Below, one piece after another: positions 46,312 through 55,320 of a stretch of 64,000 nt of DNA (positions within the stretch are counted from its first letter, which is position 1; every line of letters starts with the position of its first letter). The stretch lies in the NCBI GenBank assembly GCA_964370815.1, contig CAYJKQ010000001.1, positions 248,001 to 312,000 of the forward strand. Direction: 5' to 3'. The notes beneath the pieces were generated by a model. The model saw only the letters and a list, made by a program, of their open reading frames with translations. It was not told the origin of the DNA and did not search any database. The position numbers and the translations under genes were made by a program. The stretch is from UBA12087 sp964370815 (GTDB lineage Bacteria > Chloroflexota > Anaerolineae > Anaerolineales > Villigracilaceae).

Positions 46312-47499
46312 CTAACTTAACGGGTTATTGAGTAAATCCATAGCGGAAGCTGTCATGATAGCAACTGCTTGGGGTAATGCTTCCTCGTCAAAATCAAAGA
46401 GGGGATGATGATGACTTGCGTCTAGTTTCTTTTCACTATTTGCAGATCCGATAAAGAAAAAACATCCCGGTACTAATTCCATCATAAAAGCCATATCCTC
46501 TGATCCCATGGTTATGTAATTGTTATTCTCCACATCGGCAGATGGGTAAAGGGTCTGAGCTATCTTTATAATTCTATCCGTAATACCAGAATTATTGATT
46601 ACGGCTGGTGTGAGTCGATTCAATTCAATCTCTGCCTGGCAACCCATTGTCTCTGCCATTCCATACACAATAACCTCAAAACGTTCAAGCACTTTGTCGC
46701 GTACTTCCAGATCGAAAGTACGAATAGTGCCAGCCAGCAACACTTCTTGTGGAATAATATTAAAAGCTTCGCCACCATTAATCGTACAAACGCTCACAAC
46801 TGCAGATTTTAACGGTGGAATATTACGTGAAGTAATGCTTTGCAGTGCATTAATTATTTGGGCAGAAGCCAGAATGGGATCAACCGCCAAATGTGGTGCT
46901 GCTCCATGACCACCTTTTCCTCGAATCTTAATTTTAAATATTTCTGCTCCTGCCATGGAAGCACCCTGGGAGATACCGATCCAACCGACAGGTTTATCAT
47001 TCCAAAGATGTAATGCCAGAGTGAAATCGGGAACTGGGTTTTTTAGAACACCGTCGATAAGCATGCGCTCTGCTCCACCAAGGCCTTCTTCAGCAGGTTG
47101 AAAAACGAATTTAACGACACCAGGCATTTCACCTTGATGGGTACGTAAGATCTTTGCAACTGATAGTAAAATTGCTGAATGGCCATCGTGACCGCAGGCA
47201 TGCATAACTCCAGGGACAATAGATGCATATTCTGCATTGGTTTCTTCTTGTAGGGGTAAGGCATCCATATCTGCTCTAATAAGCAAGACCGGTCCTGGTT
47301 TGCCCCCTTTCAATAGAGCAACGACTCCTGTTTCTGCAATTCCTGAATGAACTTCCAAACCAAGATCAGTTAATTCACGAGCTATTATTTCAGAAGTACG
47401 TTTTTCACGAAAACCTAATTCTGGGTGCATATGAAAATCTCTTCGCAACGATTGTGTATATGGAAACAGCAGTTGAGCTTCTTTAATGTAGTCGATCAT
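46312..47499 (-). CDS. M20 family amidohydrolase (hippurate/IAA-amino acid hydrolase type)
   Basis: ATG 47499 has AGGAG 7 bp upstream, giving 395 aa. Metal motifs are VMHACGHDGHSA, VFQPAEEGLGGAERM and LALHLWNDKP, with a terminal DASHHHPLFDFDEEALP. Such enzymes release amino acids from N-acyl conjugates or hippurate. It lies 22 bp after the LmbE-like gene. The substrate is unknown, but amino-acid use fits the neighbourhood. Confidence 0.92.
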   Translation of the reverse strand: MIDYIKEAQLLFPYTQSLRRDFHMHPELGFREKRTSEIIARELTDLGLEVHSGIAETGVVALLKGGKPGPVLLIRADMDALPLQEETNAEYASIVPGVMHACGHDGHSAILLSVAKILRTHQGEMPGVVKFVFQPAEEGLGGAERMLIDGVLKNPVPDFTLALHLWNDKPVGWIGISQGASMAGAEIFKIKIRGKGGHGAAPHLAVDPILASAQIINALQSITSRNIPPLKSAVVSVCTINGGEAFNIIPQEVLLAGTIRTFDLEVRDKVLERFEVIVYGMAETMGCQAEIELNRLTPAVINNSGITDRIIKIAQTLYPSADVENNNYITMGSEDMAFMMELVPGCFFFIGSANSEKKLDASHHHPLFDFDEEALPQAVAIMTASAMDLLNNPLS

Positions 47500-47521
47500 G
47501 TTCATCTCCTGTCAAATTAAG

Positions 47522-48301
47522 CTAATCCCATTTGATCAATCGAAATTTTTCCTCATAACGAGGATGGTTTTCAGTGCTCCCGGATGTTCTCCATTTACGA
47601 ATTCTTTCGGTGAATTTAATTGGATCACCAATTTGACTTTTATGTTCTAACAATGCCCTCAATTTAATATCCCAAGTATCCGTTACATCAATGGTAATAT
47701 CAGGATTACTGGTCAGTGATATCCACACTTCTTTCGGAGAATGGGGTTGTAATCCTTCTTCCTTTAATAATTCGGGGAAATAATGGATATTTCCAGCGGC
47801 AGGAAATACTGCATCTAAAACTACCTGGCCAGCATAGCGATGATCTGCATGATTTAGCCGGTAGGAACCACTTGGAAACAAATTCGTTGGATCGCAAGTT
47901 ACGAGAATATCCGGTTTTTTCTGTCGGATGACCCGAACTATACTTCGACGCAATTCTATACTCGGAAGTATATATCCATCTGGTAAGTCGAGAAATTGTA
48001 CTGAAGTCACACCGATGACAGAGGCTGCTGCGTGTTGTTCTTCATGCCGAATTTTGCATATCTGATCCGAAGATAATTCTGGATCATTAGATCCCTTATC
48101 CCCACAGGTTAGCAGACAATAATGAATCTCGTGCCCTTGTTTTACCCACCTTGCTAAAGTAGCACCGCAGAAAAACTCAGGATCATCCGGATGCGCAAGA
48201 ATGACAAGAATTTTTTTATGTGCATCCCAATTTCCCAACTCTTGAGGATCCTGAGTCTTATTTGTTAATGGGGTCTGTTTTTCCACAATTGCAGTCACCA
48301 T
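47522..48301 (-). CDS. PIG-L/LmbE family deacetylase
   Basis: ATG 48301 gives 259 aa, overlapping ricT by 44 bp. Zinc motif LVILAHPDDPEFFCGATLARW (HPDD), then DLPDGYI and NHADHRYAGQVVLDAVF (HxxH). These enzymes deacetylate N-acetylglucosaminyl groups, as in bacillithiol/mycothiol synthesis or glycan trimming. No thiol-synthesis partner genes are adjacent. Confidence 0.9.
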   Translation of the reverse strand: MVTAIVEKQTPLTNKTQDPQELGNWDAHKKILVILAHPDDPEFFCGATLARWVKQGHEIHYCLLTCGDKGSNDPELSSDQICKIRHEEQHAAASVIGVTSVQFLDLPDGYILPSIELRRSIVRVIRQKKPDILVTCDPTNLFPSGSYRLNHADHRYAGQVVLDAVFPAAGNIHYFPELLKEEGLQPHSPKEVWISLTSNPDITIDVTDTWDIKLRALLEHKSQIGDPIKFTERIRKWRTSGSTENHPRYEEKFRLIKWD

Positions 48302-49166
48302 CTCCGTTCTGACAAGATTCCTGGGATTTCCGACGTAAAGCCTCAAGTTCATCCCATGGTTCTAATTCATCACTAGAAAATTCAATTCTACCTATTTCAG
48401 GTAATTCAACAACGATAACCTTTGTAATAAGGTTAATATAAGAAACCTTCCCTTCTCCTTTTGGTGTCATAACACGTTTGCCACGTTTGGGTAATTCTTT
48501 GCGTGCAGCCAGATAATTTTCATATTCATAATAAAGGCAGCACCGTAATCGCCCACACATACCTGTGATCTCTGCAGGAGTTAGAGAGATTCCTTGTTCC
48601 TTGGCCATCTTTATTGAAATAGGGCTAAAATCAGTTAGGAATTTGGAACAACAGCGTTTTTCAAGTCCACAAGCTCCCATTCCACCAAGAATTTTGGCAA
48701 CATCCCTCGGACCAATTTGACGCAATTCAACTTGCGAACCCGGATACAGTTTACCCATATCCTGGCGCAATGATTTTAATTCAACCTTTTCCTCAGTTTC
48801 ACAATTATACATAAAGGTAAGTCTTGAACCGTCAAAATTAAATTCAGCAGCAATTATTTTAACTCCGCGTAACCTTAATTGAGCAGATCTTTCTCGGCAA
48901 TTAATTAAGGCTTCTATTTCTTTGTTCTGCCAGGATTTTCTAAGAATCAAGTCACGGGTAGTCGCGCGCCTTTCAACTTGTTTCCACTTGCCGTCATTTG
49001 GATGGGATGGATTTGCCACCAATTGAGTTACTTCTCCCAGTTGATGACCACGAGTTGTATCAACAATTACTCTATCCCCGACTTGGATACCTTCTACTAG
49101 AGACGCATCAAAATGATAAACTTTGCCAATTTCTTGGAAACGAACTCCAACGATTATAGGTTGCAT
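48258..49166 (-). CDS. ricT: RicT / PSP1-domain protein
   Basis: ATG 49166 gives 302 aa (MQPIIVGVRFQEIGKVYHFD). PSP1 region: VGDRVIVDTTRGHQLGEV, then LRQIGPRDVAKILGGMGACGLEKRCCSKFL and TGMCGRLRCCLYYEYENY, with the paired cysteines that bind Fe-S in RicT-type proteins. In Bacillus, RicT works with RicA and RicF on RNA processing. It follows mrp by 28 bp, which may link it to Fe-S delivery. The C-terminus has a separate Cys cluster (CQNGDGDCNCG). Confidence 0.9.
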   Translation of the reverse strand: MQPIIVGVRFQEIGKVYHFDASLVEGIQVGDRVIVDTTRGHQLGEVTQLVANPSHPNDGKWKQVERRATTRDLILRKSWQNKEIEALINCRERSAQLRLRGVKIIAAEFNFDGSRLTFMYNCETEEKVELKSLRQDMGKLYPGSQVELRQIGPRDVAKILGGMGACGLEKRCCSKFLTDFSPISIKMAKEQGISLTPAEITGMCGRLRCCLYYEYENYLAARKELPKRGKRVMTPKGEGKVSYINLITKVIVVELPEIGRIEFSSDELEPWDELEALRRKSQESCQNGDGDCNCGKTDPINK

Positions 49167-49194
49167 AAAAAGGATTATATCCTTACTGAAGTTA

Positions 49195-50241
49195 TTAAAT
49201 AATATTGATTTCAGGTATAGATTTATTATAAGCAGCAATACTGATTTTTGCGGCCACCTGTTCAGTAATAGCCTGGAGCGCTCTTGCTGCTTCTGAACCA
49301 GGATTGGATGTCACAACTGGCTCCCCGGTGTCTCCTCCGATTCGCACATCTGATTCCATTGGTACAGCACCAAGGAATGGGACTTTGGCGATATTCGCCA
49401 TATCTTCCCCACCTCCACTGCCAAATATCTCTCCGCGCATATTCTCGATGACCCCCAGAATCGGAACTTCAAGTGTTCTAAACATCTCAAGACCACGACT
49501 GGCATCTTCCAGGGATACACTCTGTGGTATTGTCACGATAACCACACCGCTTAATGGTAAAGCTTGAGCAAGGCTAAGTGGAACATCTCCGGTTCCTGGA
49601 GGTAGATCTACGATCAGGTAATCCAGCTCACCCCACTCGACATCACTTATGAATTGCCGTAGGGCAGAAACAAGCATCGGTCCACGCCAAATTAAAGGTT
49701 GTCCAGGTTTTACCAGGAAACCCATGGACATAATTTTTACACCATACGATTCTGCTGGAACAAGCTTGCTATCTTGTGGAGCAGGCATGTGATTAATACC
49801 CATCATGGTTGGAATATTTGGACCATAGATATCAGCATCCAATAAACCCACACGGGCACCACTTTGAGCTAATGTTATTGCCATGTTAACTGCTATTGTG
49901 CTTTTTCCAACTCCACCTTTTCCGGATGCAACAGCTATTACATTGCGTATAGGGACTTTTAAAAGACCTCTATCCCGACCATCATTGGGCACATTGGAAT
50001 CCATTTTAATAATTATAGTTTTCACATTTGGAATTGCCTGTACAGCTGTGCGGGCTTGTTTCTCGATTAAACCTTTTAATGGGCAGGCTGGAGTTGTCAG
50101 TATTATCGAGAAAGATACAGTATTATCCTTGATCTCCAAATTTTGGATCATGTTTAAAGCTACCAGATCTTTATGCAGTTCTGGTTCCTGAACTTTTGAT
50201 AGAGCAGCAAGAACACTATCCTTGCTGATAAAATTAGTCAT
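49195..50241 (-). CDS. mrp: Mrp/ApbC-type P-loop ATPase, lacking CxxC
   Basis: 348 aa. An N-terminal DUF59/MIP18-like domain (1-95, TTPACPLKGLIE) and a deviant Walker A GKGGVGKST at 107-115, followed by DADIYGPNIP and WGELDYLIVDLPPGTGD. After IENM (266-268) most family members have a YxxCPxC segment; here IENMRGEIFG runs directly into the FGSGGG motif, so the cysteine pair is absent. Fe-S carrier function may be altered. The start overlaps a 34-codon ORF by 4 bp. Confidence 0.93.
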   Translation of the reverse strand: MTNFISKDSVLAALSKVQEPELHKDLVALNMIQNLEIKDNTVSFSIILTTPACPLKGLIEKQARTAVQAIPNVKTIIIKMDSNVPNDGRDRGLLKVPIRNVIAVASGKGGVGKSTIAVNMAITLAQSGARVGLLDADIYGPNIPTMMGINHMPAPQDSKLVPAESYGVKIMSMGFLVKPGQPLIWRGPMLVSALRQFISDVEWGELDYLIVDLPPGTGDVPLSLAQALPLSGVVIVTIPQSVSLEDASRGLEMFRTLEVPILGVIENMRGEIFGSGGGEDMANIAKVPFLGAVPMESDVRIGGDTGEPVVTSNPGSEAARALQAITEQVAAKISIAAYNKSIPEINII

Positions 50242-50342
50242 TGTTCTCCTTTATATTCCAAATAATCTTTAACTTCAATTCTTGCAGCATCAATAAATCC
50301 ACCAATTCTTTTTATCAATAATTGCCATCGCTCTCCACTCAT
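50238..50342 (-). CDS. 34-residue ORF coupled to mrp
   Basis: An ATG at 50342 opens 34 codons (MSGERWQLLIKRIGGFIDAA, then a charged tail). It ends at a TGA that overlaps the mrp ATG (ATGA). The peptide is amphipathic with a Trp-containing helix. It resembles no family I know and could be a leader peptide for translational coupling rather than a structural product. Confidence 0.45.
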   Translation of the reverse strand: MSGERWQLLIKRIGGFIDAARIEVKDYLEYKGEQ

Positions 50343-50469
50343 ATTAATTAATCATGGAATAATTTCAGCTGAAAAAAGTAATTCGGTTTAGCACTTATTC
50401 AAATTAGTAAATGACAGATAGATGGCTGTTTACAAACAACCTAATTTCAAATAATGATTGGTTTCTGCC

Positions 50470-51072
50470 TTATTCGGTCTTTGCAACAACTAAAGCTCGT
50501 GCTGCTTGTTTAGACTCACGTGCTTGATTTTCTTTTGTAGCATTGATTGGTCGAATTTCCTTATAGTAGTTAGCTGATTTTGAAAGGGTATGCAGGTTCA
50601 TAATATTGCGGGAATAAGAAGCCAATTCATATGCATGATCCATCTTAATGGCATCGAATGGGCAATATTCTGCACATAAACCACAATTCATGCAGATATC
50701 TGCATCAATATAAAATTCTGCAGGGTCGGGGATGGGGCGACCTGTAGCTGGATTTGTTGAGCGTATGATCCAAATGCATTGTGGTGGACAGACTTTGGCA
50801 CAAATTCCACAACTTGTGCAACGTGTGATATGTTCTCCATTTTCACTTTCATCATATACCAGGAAAGGTAAAAAACGAAATTCTTCTGGAGAGGGTAATT
50901 TTTCCTCTGGATATTGAATTGTGAATATACCTTTTGCATCTTTGCTTGAGCGGTGAGCAATACCTTCAACTTTATAATAACGTTTACCCATCCAGCGGAT
51001 ATCATCCACGTAAGTTTCGATATAACGTTTTATTGTAACACCTAATCCTTTTAGTATTCCTTTTCCGTACAT
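50470..51072 (-). CDS. nuoI: NADH-quinone oxidoreductase subunit I (2[4Fe-4S])
   Basis: 200 aa. Two ferredoxin-type motifs, CTSCGICAKVCPPQCIWI and CMNCGLCAEYCPFDAI, carry all eight cysteine ligands. KGLGVTIKRYI at the start is typical of NuoI. It is 9 bp downstream of nuoCD. The Lys/Ala-rich tail is ordinary. It relays electrons within the peripheral arm of complex I. Confidence 0.93.
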   Translation of the reverse strand: MYGKGILKGLGVTIKRYIETYVDDIRWMGKRYYKVEGIAHRSSKDAKGIFTIQYPEEKLPSPEEFRFLPFLVYDESENGEHITRCTSCGICAKVCPPQCIWIIRSTNPATGRPIPDPAEFYIDADICMNCGLCAEYCPFDAIKMDHAYELASYSRNIMNLHTLSKSANYYKEIRPINATKENQARESKQAARALVVAKTE

Positions 51073-51081
51073 GCTCTTCTC

Positions 51082-52824
51082 CTACCGATCAACTTCACCA
51101 AGAACAATATCAATAGAACCAAGAATAGCAACGATATCCGCAATTTTTTGCCCAATGCACATATGGCCATAAGGGGTCAAATTAATAAATGACGGTGCCC
51201 GCACATGATATCGCCATGGATTGGGTCTTCCGGATGAAATGATATAAAATCCAAGTTCTCCTTTTGGGCTTTCAACTCTGCCGTAGGATTCTCCAGCTGG
51301 AACACGAACTTGGTATTGAGGTTTACCGGTTTGAATCTCGCCTTGTGGTAACCCTTTTATGGCTTGTTGAACGATGCGAATACTTTGGCGCATTTCATCG
51401 AGGCGAACCATATAACGGTCGAAAATATCACCATTTTGACGGACGACGATGTCAAAATCGAAGCGATCATAGATACTATATGGATCAGCTCTGCGGATAT
51501 CATATGGCACACCTGATGCACGTAAAAGTGGACCGGTCGCTGAATATCTGATCGCATCTTCAGCTGATAAAATACCTTGGCCAACTCCACGAGAACGTAT
51601 GATCTCATTATCGCTCATGAATCTGTCGATCTCGTCGACTTTCTTGGGTAATCTTTCAAATACAAGACCTTTTATCTTTTCGAGGGTACCTTCAGGTAAG
51701 TCGCGAGCGACACCACCAAACCGGAAGTAGTTGCACATCATCCTTGAACCGGTAACAGCTTCAAAGATATCCAGGATCAGCTCTCGCTCTTCAAGTAAAT
51801 AAATCAATGGCGTGAAAAAGGTTCCCAGGTCGTTAAATAGTGCACCGAGTGCCATGCAGTGGTTGGTGATCCGGTTGAGTTCAGCCATAATCACCCGGAT
51901 ATATTCAGCCCTTTCAGGAACTTCAATGTTCATCAATTTTTCTACTGCTAAAGCATATCCAAAATTATTACTTAAAGATGATAAGTAGTCCAGACGATCA
52001 GTGTAAGGCATGTTTTGCAGGAATGTATTTCGTTCACCTATTTTTTCATGGTTCCGATGCAAATATCCCATTACTGGTTTGAGATTAGCGATGATCTCCC
52101 CATCCAGAACAGCGGAGACTCGAAATACACCATGAGTGGATGGATGCTGAGGACCCAGGTTGACCACGATATTATCGCTTTTAATTCCATCCTTGCTTGT
52201 ATATTCGTACTTTGCTAAAGCCCCATAAAGAGCGTCCTCCCCTTCAGGAATCCACTTTTCGGGATCAAAATCGGTTGGGTAAACAATATTATCGCTGAAC
52301 ACATTATTTTCTTCAGCTTGAATTATTTTCCCATCAGGCCATCTTGATTTGAAGGGTTTGCTTTCCTCTTCGAAATAAGCTTCTTTCCAATCTTTTCGCA
52401 AAGGATGCCCTGAAAAACCTTCCCACATAAGAATTCGGCGCAGATCTGGATGTCCAGTAAAAATAATTCCGTAAAGATCCCAAATTTCACGCTCTTGAAG
52501 TTCAACACCCGGAAATACAGAAACAAGGGAAGGAACTTCTATGGGATCCAGGCGCGGGATCTGAACCTTAAAATTCAGAACTGGACCTCCAGTTGTTTTT
52601 AACGCATGATAAACAACTTCCATTATTTGATCTGGGAGGTAGTCTACGCCTGTGACAGATGTAAGAAGATCGTATCCAAAATCATCCCGTAGTTTTGTAG
52701 CAAATTCGACTAGATGATCTTTTTCGATAACCCAGCCAGAATAACCTGGACGGGTATCTGCAACTACATGTGTAGGAAATATTTTGGTGAAATCTAGTAT
52801 TTCAACGGGTGCAGGTGTAGTCAT
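51082..52824 (-). CDS. nuoC: NADH-quinone oxidoreductase subunit C/D fusion
   Basis: 580 aa. The N-terminal NuoC part (about 1-195: VTGVDYLPDQIMEVVYHAL, ELQEREIWDLYGIIFTGHPDLRRILMWEGF) is followed by NuoD (NLGPQHPSTHGVFRVSAVLDGE, HRNHEKIGE, GSRMMCNYFRFGGVARDLP, GELGFYIISSG). This is a NuoCD fusion (nuoCD). The C-terminal DIVLGEVDR motif is complete. Its start overlaps nuoB by 4 bp. Confidence 0.95.
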   Translation of the reverse strand: MTTPAPVEILDFTKIFPTHVVADTRPGYSGWVIEKDHLVEFATKLRDDFGYDLLTSVTGVDYLPDQIMEVVYHALKTTGGPVLNFKVQIPRLDPIEVPSLVSVFPGVELQEREIWDLYGIIFTGHPDLRRILMWEGFSGHPLRKDWKEAYFEEESKPFKSRWPDGKIIQAEENNVFSDNIVYPTDFDPEKWIPEGEDALYGALAKYEYTSKDGIKSDNIVVNLGPQHPSTHGVFRVSAVLDGEIIANLKPVMGYLHRNHEKIGERNTFLQNMPYTDRLDYLSSLSNNFGYALAVEKLMNIEVPERAEYIRVIMAELNRITNHCMALGALFNDLGTFFTPLIYLLEERELILDIFEAVTGSRMMCNYFRFGGVARDLPEGTLEKIKGLVFERLPKKVDEIDRFMSDNEIIRSRGVGQGILSAEDAIRYSATGPLLRASGVPYDIRRADPYSIYDRFDFDIVVRQNGDIFDRYMVRLDEMRQSIRIVQQAIKGLPQGEIQTGKPQYQVRVPAGESYGRVESPKGELGFYIISSGRPNPWRYHVRAPSFINLTPYGHMCIGQKIADIVAILGSIDIVLGEVDR

Positions 52825-53450
52825 GAAAGGTTCTCCTGTGCCTCGTGATTTCTGATAAGAGGAATTTTGCGCGGATCGATAAGATCTGGGCCAAGAATGG
52901 GAACTGGTATGGATACTTGATCCTCACCCTTTTGGTACCATCTAACTGATTTTAGGGATTGTTTGCTAATTTTTTCTTGTAGTTTGATCAATCCGTGGAT
53001 CAAAGCCTGTGGTGTGGGGGGGCAACCAGGGATGTAAACATCTACAGGAATATATCGATCGATACCAGAAACAACATTGTAGCCCTCTTTAAATGGTCCA
53101 CCTCCTGAAGCACAAGCACCCATAGCAATAACGTATTTCGGTTCAGGCATCTGATTATATAACCGCACGATGGTCGGCATCATCTTCTTGGTTACCGTGC
53201 CAGAGACGAGCATCAGATCACTTTGACGGGGACTGGGGCGTGTAACTTCCATCCCAAATCGGGAAAGGTCAAATCGACTGGCTTGGGCACAAATATACTC
53301 GATACCACAACATGCAAGTGCGAACATTAACGGCCAGACCGATGCACTGCGTCCCCAGTTGTAAATTTTATCGAGAGTTGTAATTGCTACCTGTCCCTCA
53401 ATCTCATCAGGGATTTCGTAACCGGGTGTATTGATATCTTTTACATCCAT
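52821..53450 (-). CDS. nuoB: NADH-quinone oxidoreductase subunit B
   Basis: 209 aa. N2-cluster ligands are in FALACCGIEYI, MGACASGGGPF and VYIPGCPPTPQAL. All four cysteines are present. It starts the nuoB-nuoCD-nuoI run from a near-consensus promoter next to a palindrome. The N-terminal 35 residues precede the core. Confidence 0.95.
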   Translation of the reverse strand: MDVKDINTPGYEIPDEIEGQVAITTLDKIYNWGRSASVWPLMFALACCGIEYICAQASRFDLSRFGMEVTRPSPRQSDLMLVSGTVTKKMMPTIVRLYNQMPEPKYVIAMGACASGGGPFKEGYNVVSGIDRYIPVDVYIPGCPPTPQALIHGLIKLQEKISKQSLKSVRWYQKGEDQVSIPVPILGPDLIDPRKIPLIRNHEAQENLS

Positions 53451-53494
53451 CCTGCAGTCTCCTAAGAATAACTGGATTTAAAACTCAAATTAGG

Positions 53495-53523
53495 ATTATA
53501 GTTTATTGACTAAGACGTGTCAA
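53495..53523 (-). promoter_or_regulatory. Near-consensus promoter of nuoB-nuoCD-nuoI
   Basis: On the minus strand TTGACA (53523-53518) and TATAAT (53500-53495) are separated by exactly 17 bp: both hexamers match consensus. The -35 directly touches the 34-bp palindrome at 53524. Confidence 0.88.
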
Positions 53524-53557
53524 TTGAATTATGCAAATATATATTTGCATAATTCAA
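53524..53557. promoter_or_regulatory. 34-bp perfect palindrome between nuoB and its divergent regulator
   Basis: Arm TTGAATTATGCAAATAT followed by its exact reverse complement with no spacer. It covers the -35 of the regulator promoter and abuts the -35 of the nuo promoter. Length and symmetry suggest a dimeric or double-dimer winged-helix operator. Confidence 0.8.
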
Positions 53558-53572
53558 GAAAATGACTATAAT
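53544..53572 (+). promoter_or_regulatory. Promoter of the divergent winged-helix regulator
   Basis: TTTGCA (53544-53549) and TATAAT (53567-53572) at 17-bp spacing. The -35 lies inside the palindrome, so binding there would repress the gene itself. Confidence 0.7.
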
Positions 53573-53587
53573 ATGATAGATGACACT

Positions 53588-54199
53588 ATGAAAAAAACAT
53601 CCCGACAAAAAGTTTTGGAATTTGTCCGAAAACAACAACTAGTAACTGTTTCAGAGCTCAATCAATTCCTGAATATGACACCGGCGAATATTAGGCATCA
53701 TATCTCGGTTCTCAAAGCGGATGGATTAGTTGAAAGAATTGACTCACGCAAAAAAATTGGAAGGGGGCGACCGGAAGCAGTTTATGCGGTAAGCAGAGTT
53801 TTCAAAGAAGATGGTCTTGAAACACTTATTGAAGGAATATTTAAAATATGGTTTTCTACTATTTCCCATGATGAGTTAAGCCGAAAAATGCAGGCGATCG
53901 CCATGTATTTGGTGGGGAATGGAGTAGATGTTGGAAAATACACATTCAACAGGAAACTGACAATTTGTATGACCTACTTGAATGACCTTCACTATAAAGC
54001 TAAATGGGAAGCCAGTCCATCTGGACCACGGATAAACTTTGGGAATTGTCCTTACCGAAAGATAATTAAACATCACCCTGAGCTTTGCTTGATGGACAAA
54101 TTCATGTTAGAAGAATTGGTGGGGATAAAAATATCTCAGGTGTCGAAGCTTGAACGAGATGATAGAGGCATATTGTATTGTAGTTTTGTCGGGCACTAA
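53588..54199 (+). CDS. SufR-like winged-helix regulator with Cys cluster
   Basis: The ATG at 53588 is chosen because the TATAAT ends at 53572 and an ATG at 53531 lies inside the palindrome; 203 aa. The DNA-binding domain covers about 1-65 (KVLEFVRKQQLVTVSELNQFL, NIRHHISVLKADGLVERI) with the wing RGRPEAVYAVS. Near the C-terminus are Cys in NCPYRKIIKHHPELC (Cx12C) and a later C in GILYCSF. This Cys spacing resembles SufR-type Fe-S sensors, although only three Cys are seen. It is divergent from nuoB over a palindrome, so it probably senses redox or Fe-S state and controls nuo. Inferred. Confidence 0.8.
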   Translation: MKKTSRQKVLEFVRKQQLVTVSELNQFLNMTPANIRHHISVLKADGLVERIDSRKKIGRGRPEAVYAVSRVFKEDGLETLIEGIFKIWFSTISHDELSRKMQAIAMYLVGNGVDVGKYTFNRKLTICMTYLNDLHYKAKWEASPSGPRINFGNCPYRKIIKHHPELCLMDKFMLEELVGIKISQVSKLERDDRGILYCSFVGH

Positions 54200-55320
54200 G
54201 GAACAATGCCTTTCCCAAGATATACACCAATACCCCCATTATTAAATCGGATGGACGTGTCCAATTTGATTCCAATTTGAGACAATAATTTCAAATCAGA
54301 ACATAGTATTGAAATATTCCAATTCTTGCAATGAGTACGGGCAACATTACCCAATTGCGCATAGAGATTCCGTAGATCTTTGTTCGAATTTACCCGAAAT
54401 CCATATGGAGGATTTGTCACTAGAAAACCTGGCTTAGGAGGAGGCGAAATTGAAGATATGGCCTCACATTTAAATTCTATTAAATCTCCAACTCCGGCTC
54501 GCATGGCATTGGCTTTTGATATTTCTATTGCCCCGGCATCCCTGTCAGAAGCCTGGATTATCGGTATTTTGTTTATCGTTTTAGTTTGAATAGTAGCTAG
54601 CAAATCCTCCCAAATCAATTTATCATAATTGGGCCATAACATAAAAGCAAATTTCCGGTGTAAACCAGGAGGGATGCACTTCGCTAATAAAGCTGCCTCA
54701 ATTGGAATAGTCCCAGACCCACAAAAAGGATCAAGCAGGGGATCAATTTTATTCCATTCCGATGCCAATATGACTGCTGCTGCAAGTGTTTCTCGTATTG
54801 GGGCTTTGCCTGTCGCAAATCGATAACCTCTACGGTGAAGCAAATCTCCTGAAGAATCTATACTTATCGTGCAATCATCATTTATTAACCTGACGACAAT
54901 TAATTGATGCAGGTTATCATCTTCCATCTCATTTGGTTTATAGTTAATGGAAACTGATCCAAGCCTGTCGCTTATTGCACCTACAACCCTTTCTATAACT
55001 CCATCGGAATGATAAAGACGTGATTTATGGCAAGATGCTCGCATTGAAATGGGTTGCCCAGGGAAAATGAATTTCTCCCAAGGTAACCGGCTTGCTTTTT
55101 TCCGTAACTCTGAAAATGCAGACGCATGGAAATTACCAAGTCGAACCAGTATTCGACTGACAGTTCTCAAATTAAGGTTGGATCGATAAATTGCCTTCAG
55201 ATCACCAGTGTATAAAATACCACCATTCTCTTTTTTCCCTGTATTTATACCCAATCCTATCAATTCATTTATTGCAATATATTCAAGCCCAGGTGTTACT
55301 ACCGCAAAGAGATCATCCAT
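54196..55320 (-). CDS. THUMP-domain class I SAM RNA methyltransferase (RlmL/Trm-type)
   Basis: 374 aa. N-terminal THUMP-like domain (about 50-160), then methyltransferase motif DPFCGSGTIPIEAALLA, acidic IIQASDRDAGAI and catalytic LVTNPPYGFRV, the N6-adenine/N2-guanine type. It probably methylates guanine in rRNA or tRNA. It converges with the regulator gene (4-bp overlap) and overlaps ygiQ by 8 bp. Confidence 0.9.
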   Translation of the reverse strand: MDDLFAVVTPGLEYIAINELIGLGINTGKKENGGILYTGDLKAIYRSNLNLRTVSRILVRLGNFHASAFSELRKKASRLPWEKFIFPGQPISMRASCHKSRLYHSDGVIERVVGAISDRLGSVSINYKPNEMEDDNLHQLIVVRLINDDCTISIDSSGDLLHRRGYRFATGKAPIRETLAAAVILASEWNKIDPLLDPFCGSGTIPIEAALLAKCIPPGLHRKFAFMLWPNYDKLIWEDLLATIQTKTINKIPIIQASDRDAGAIEISKANAMRAGVGDLIEFKCEAISSISPPPKPGFLVTNPPYGFRVNSNKDLRNLYAQLGNVARTHCKNWNISILCSDLKLLSQIGIKLDTSIRFNNGGIGVYLGKGIVP

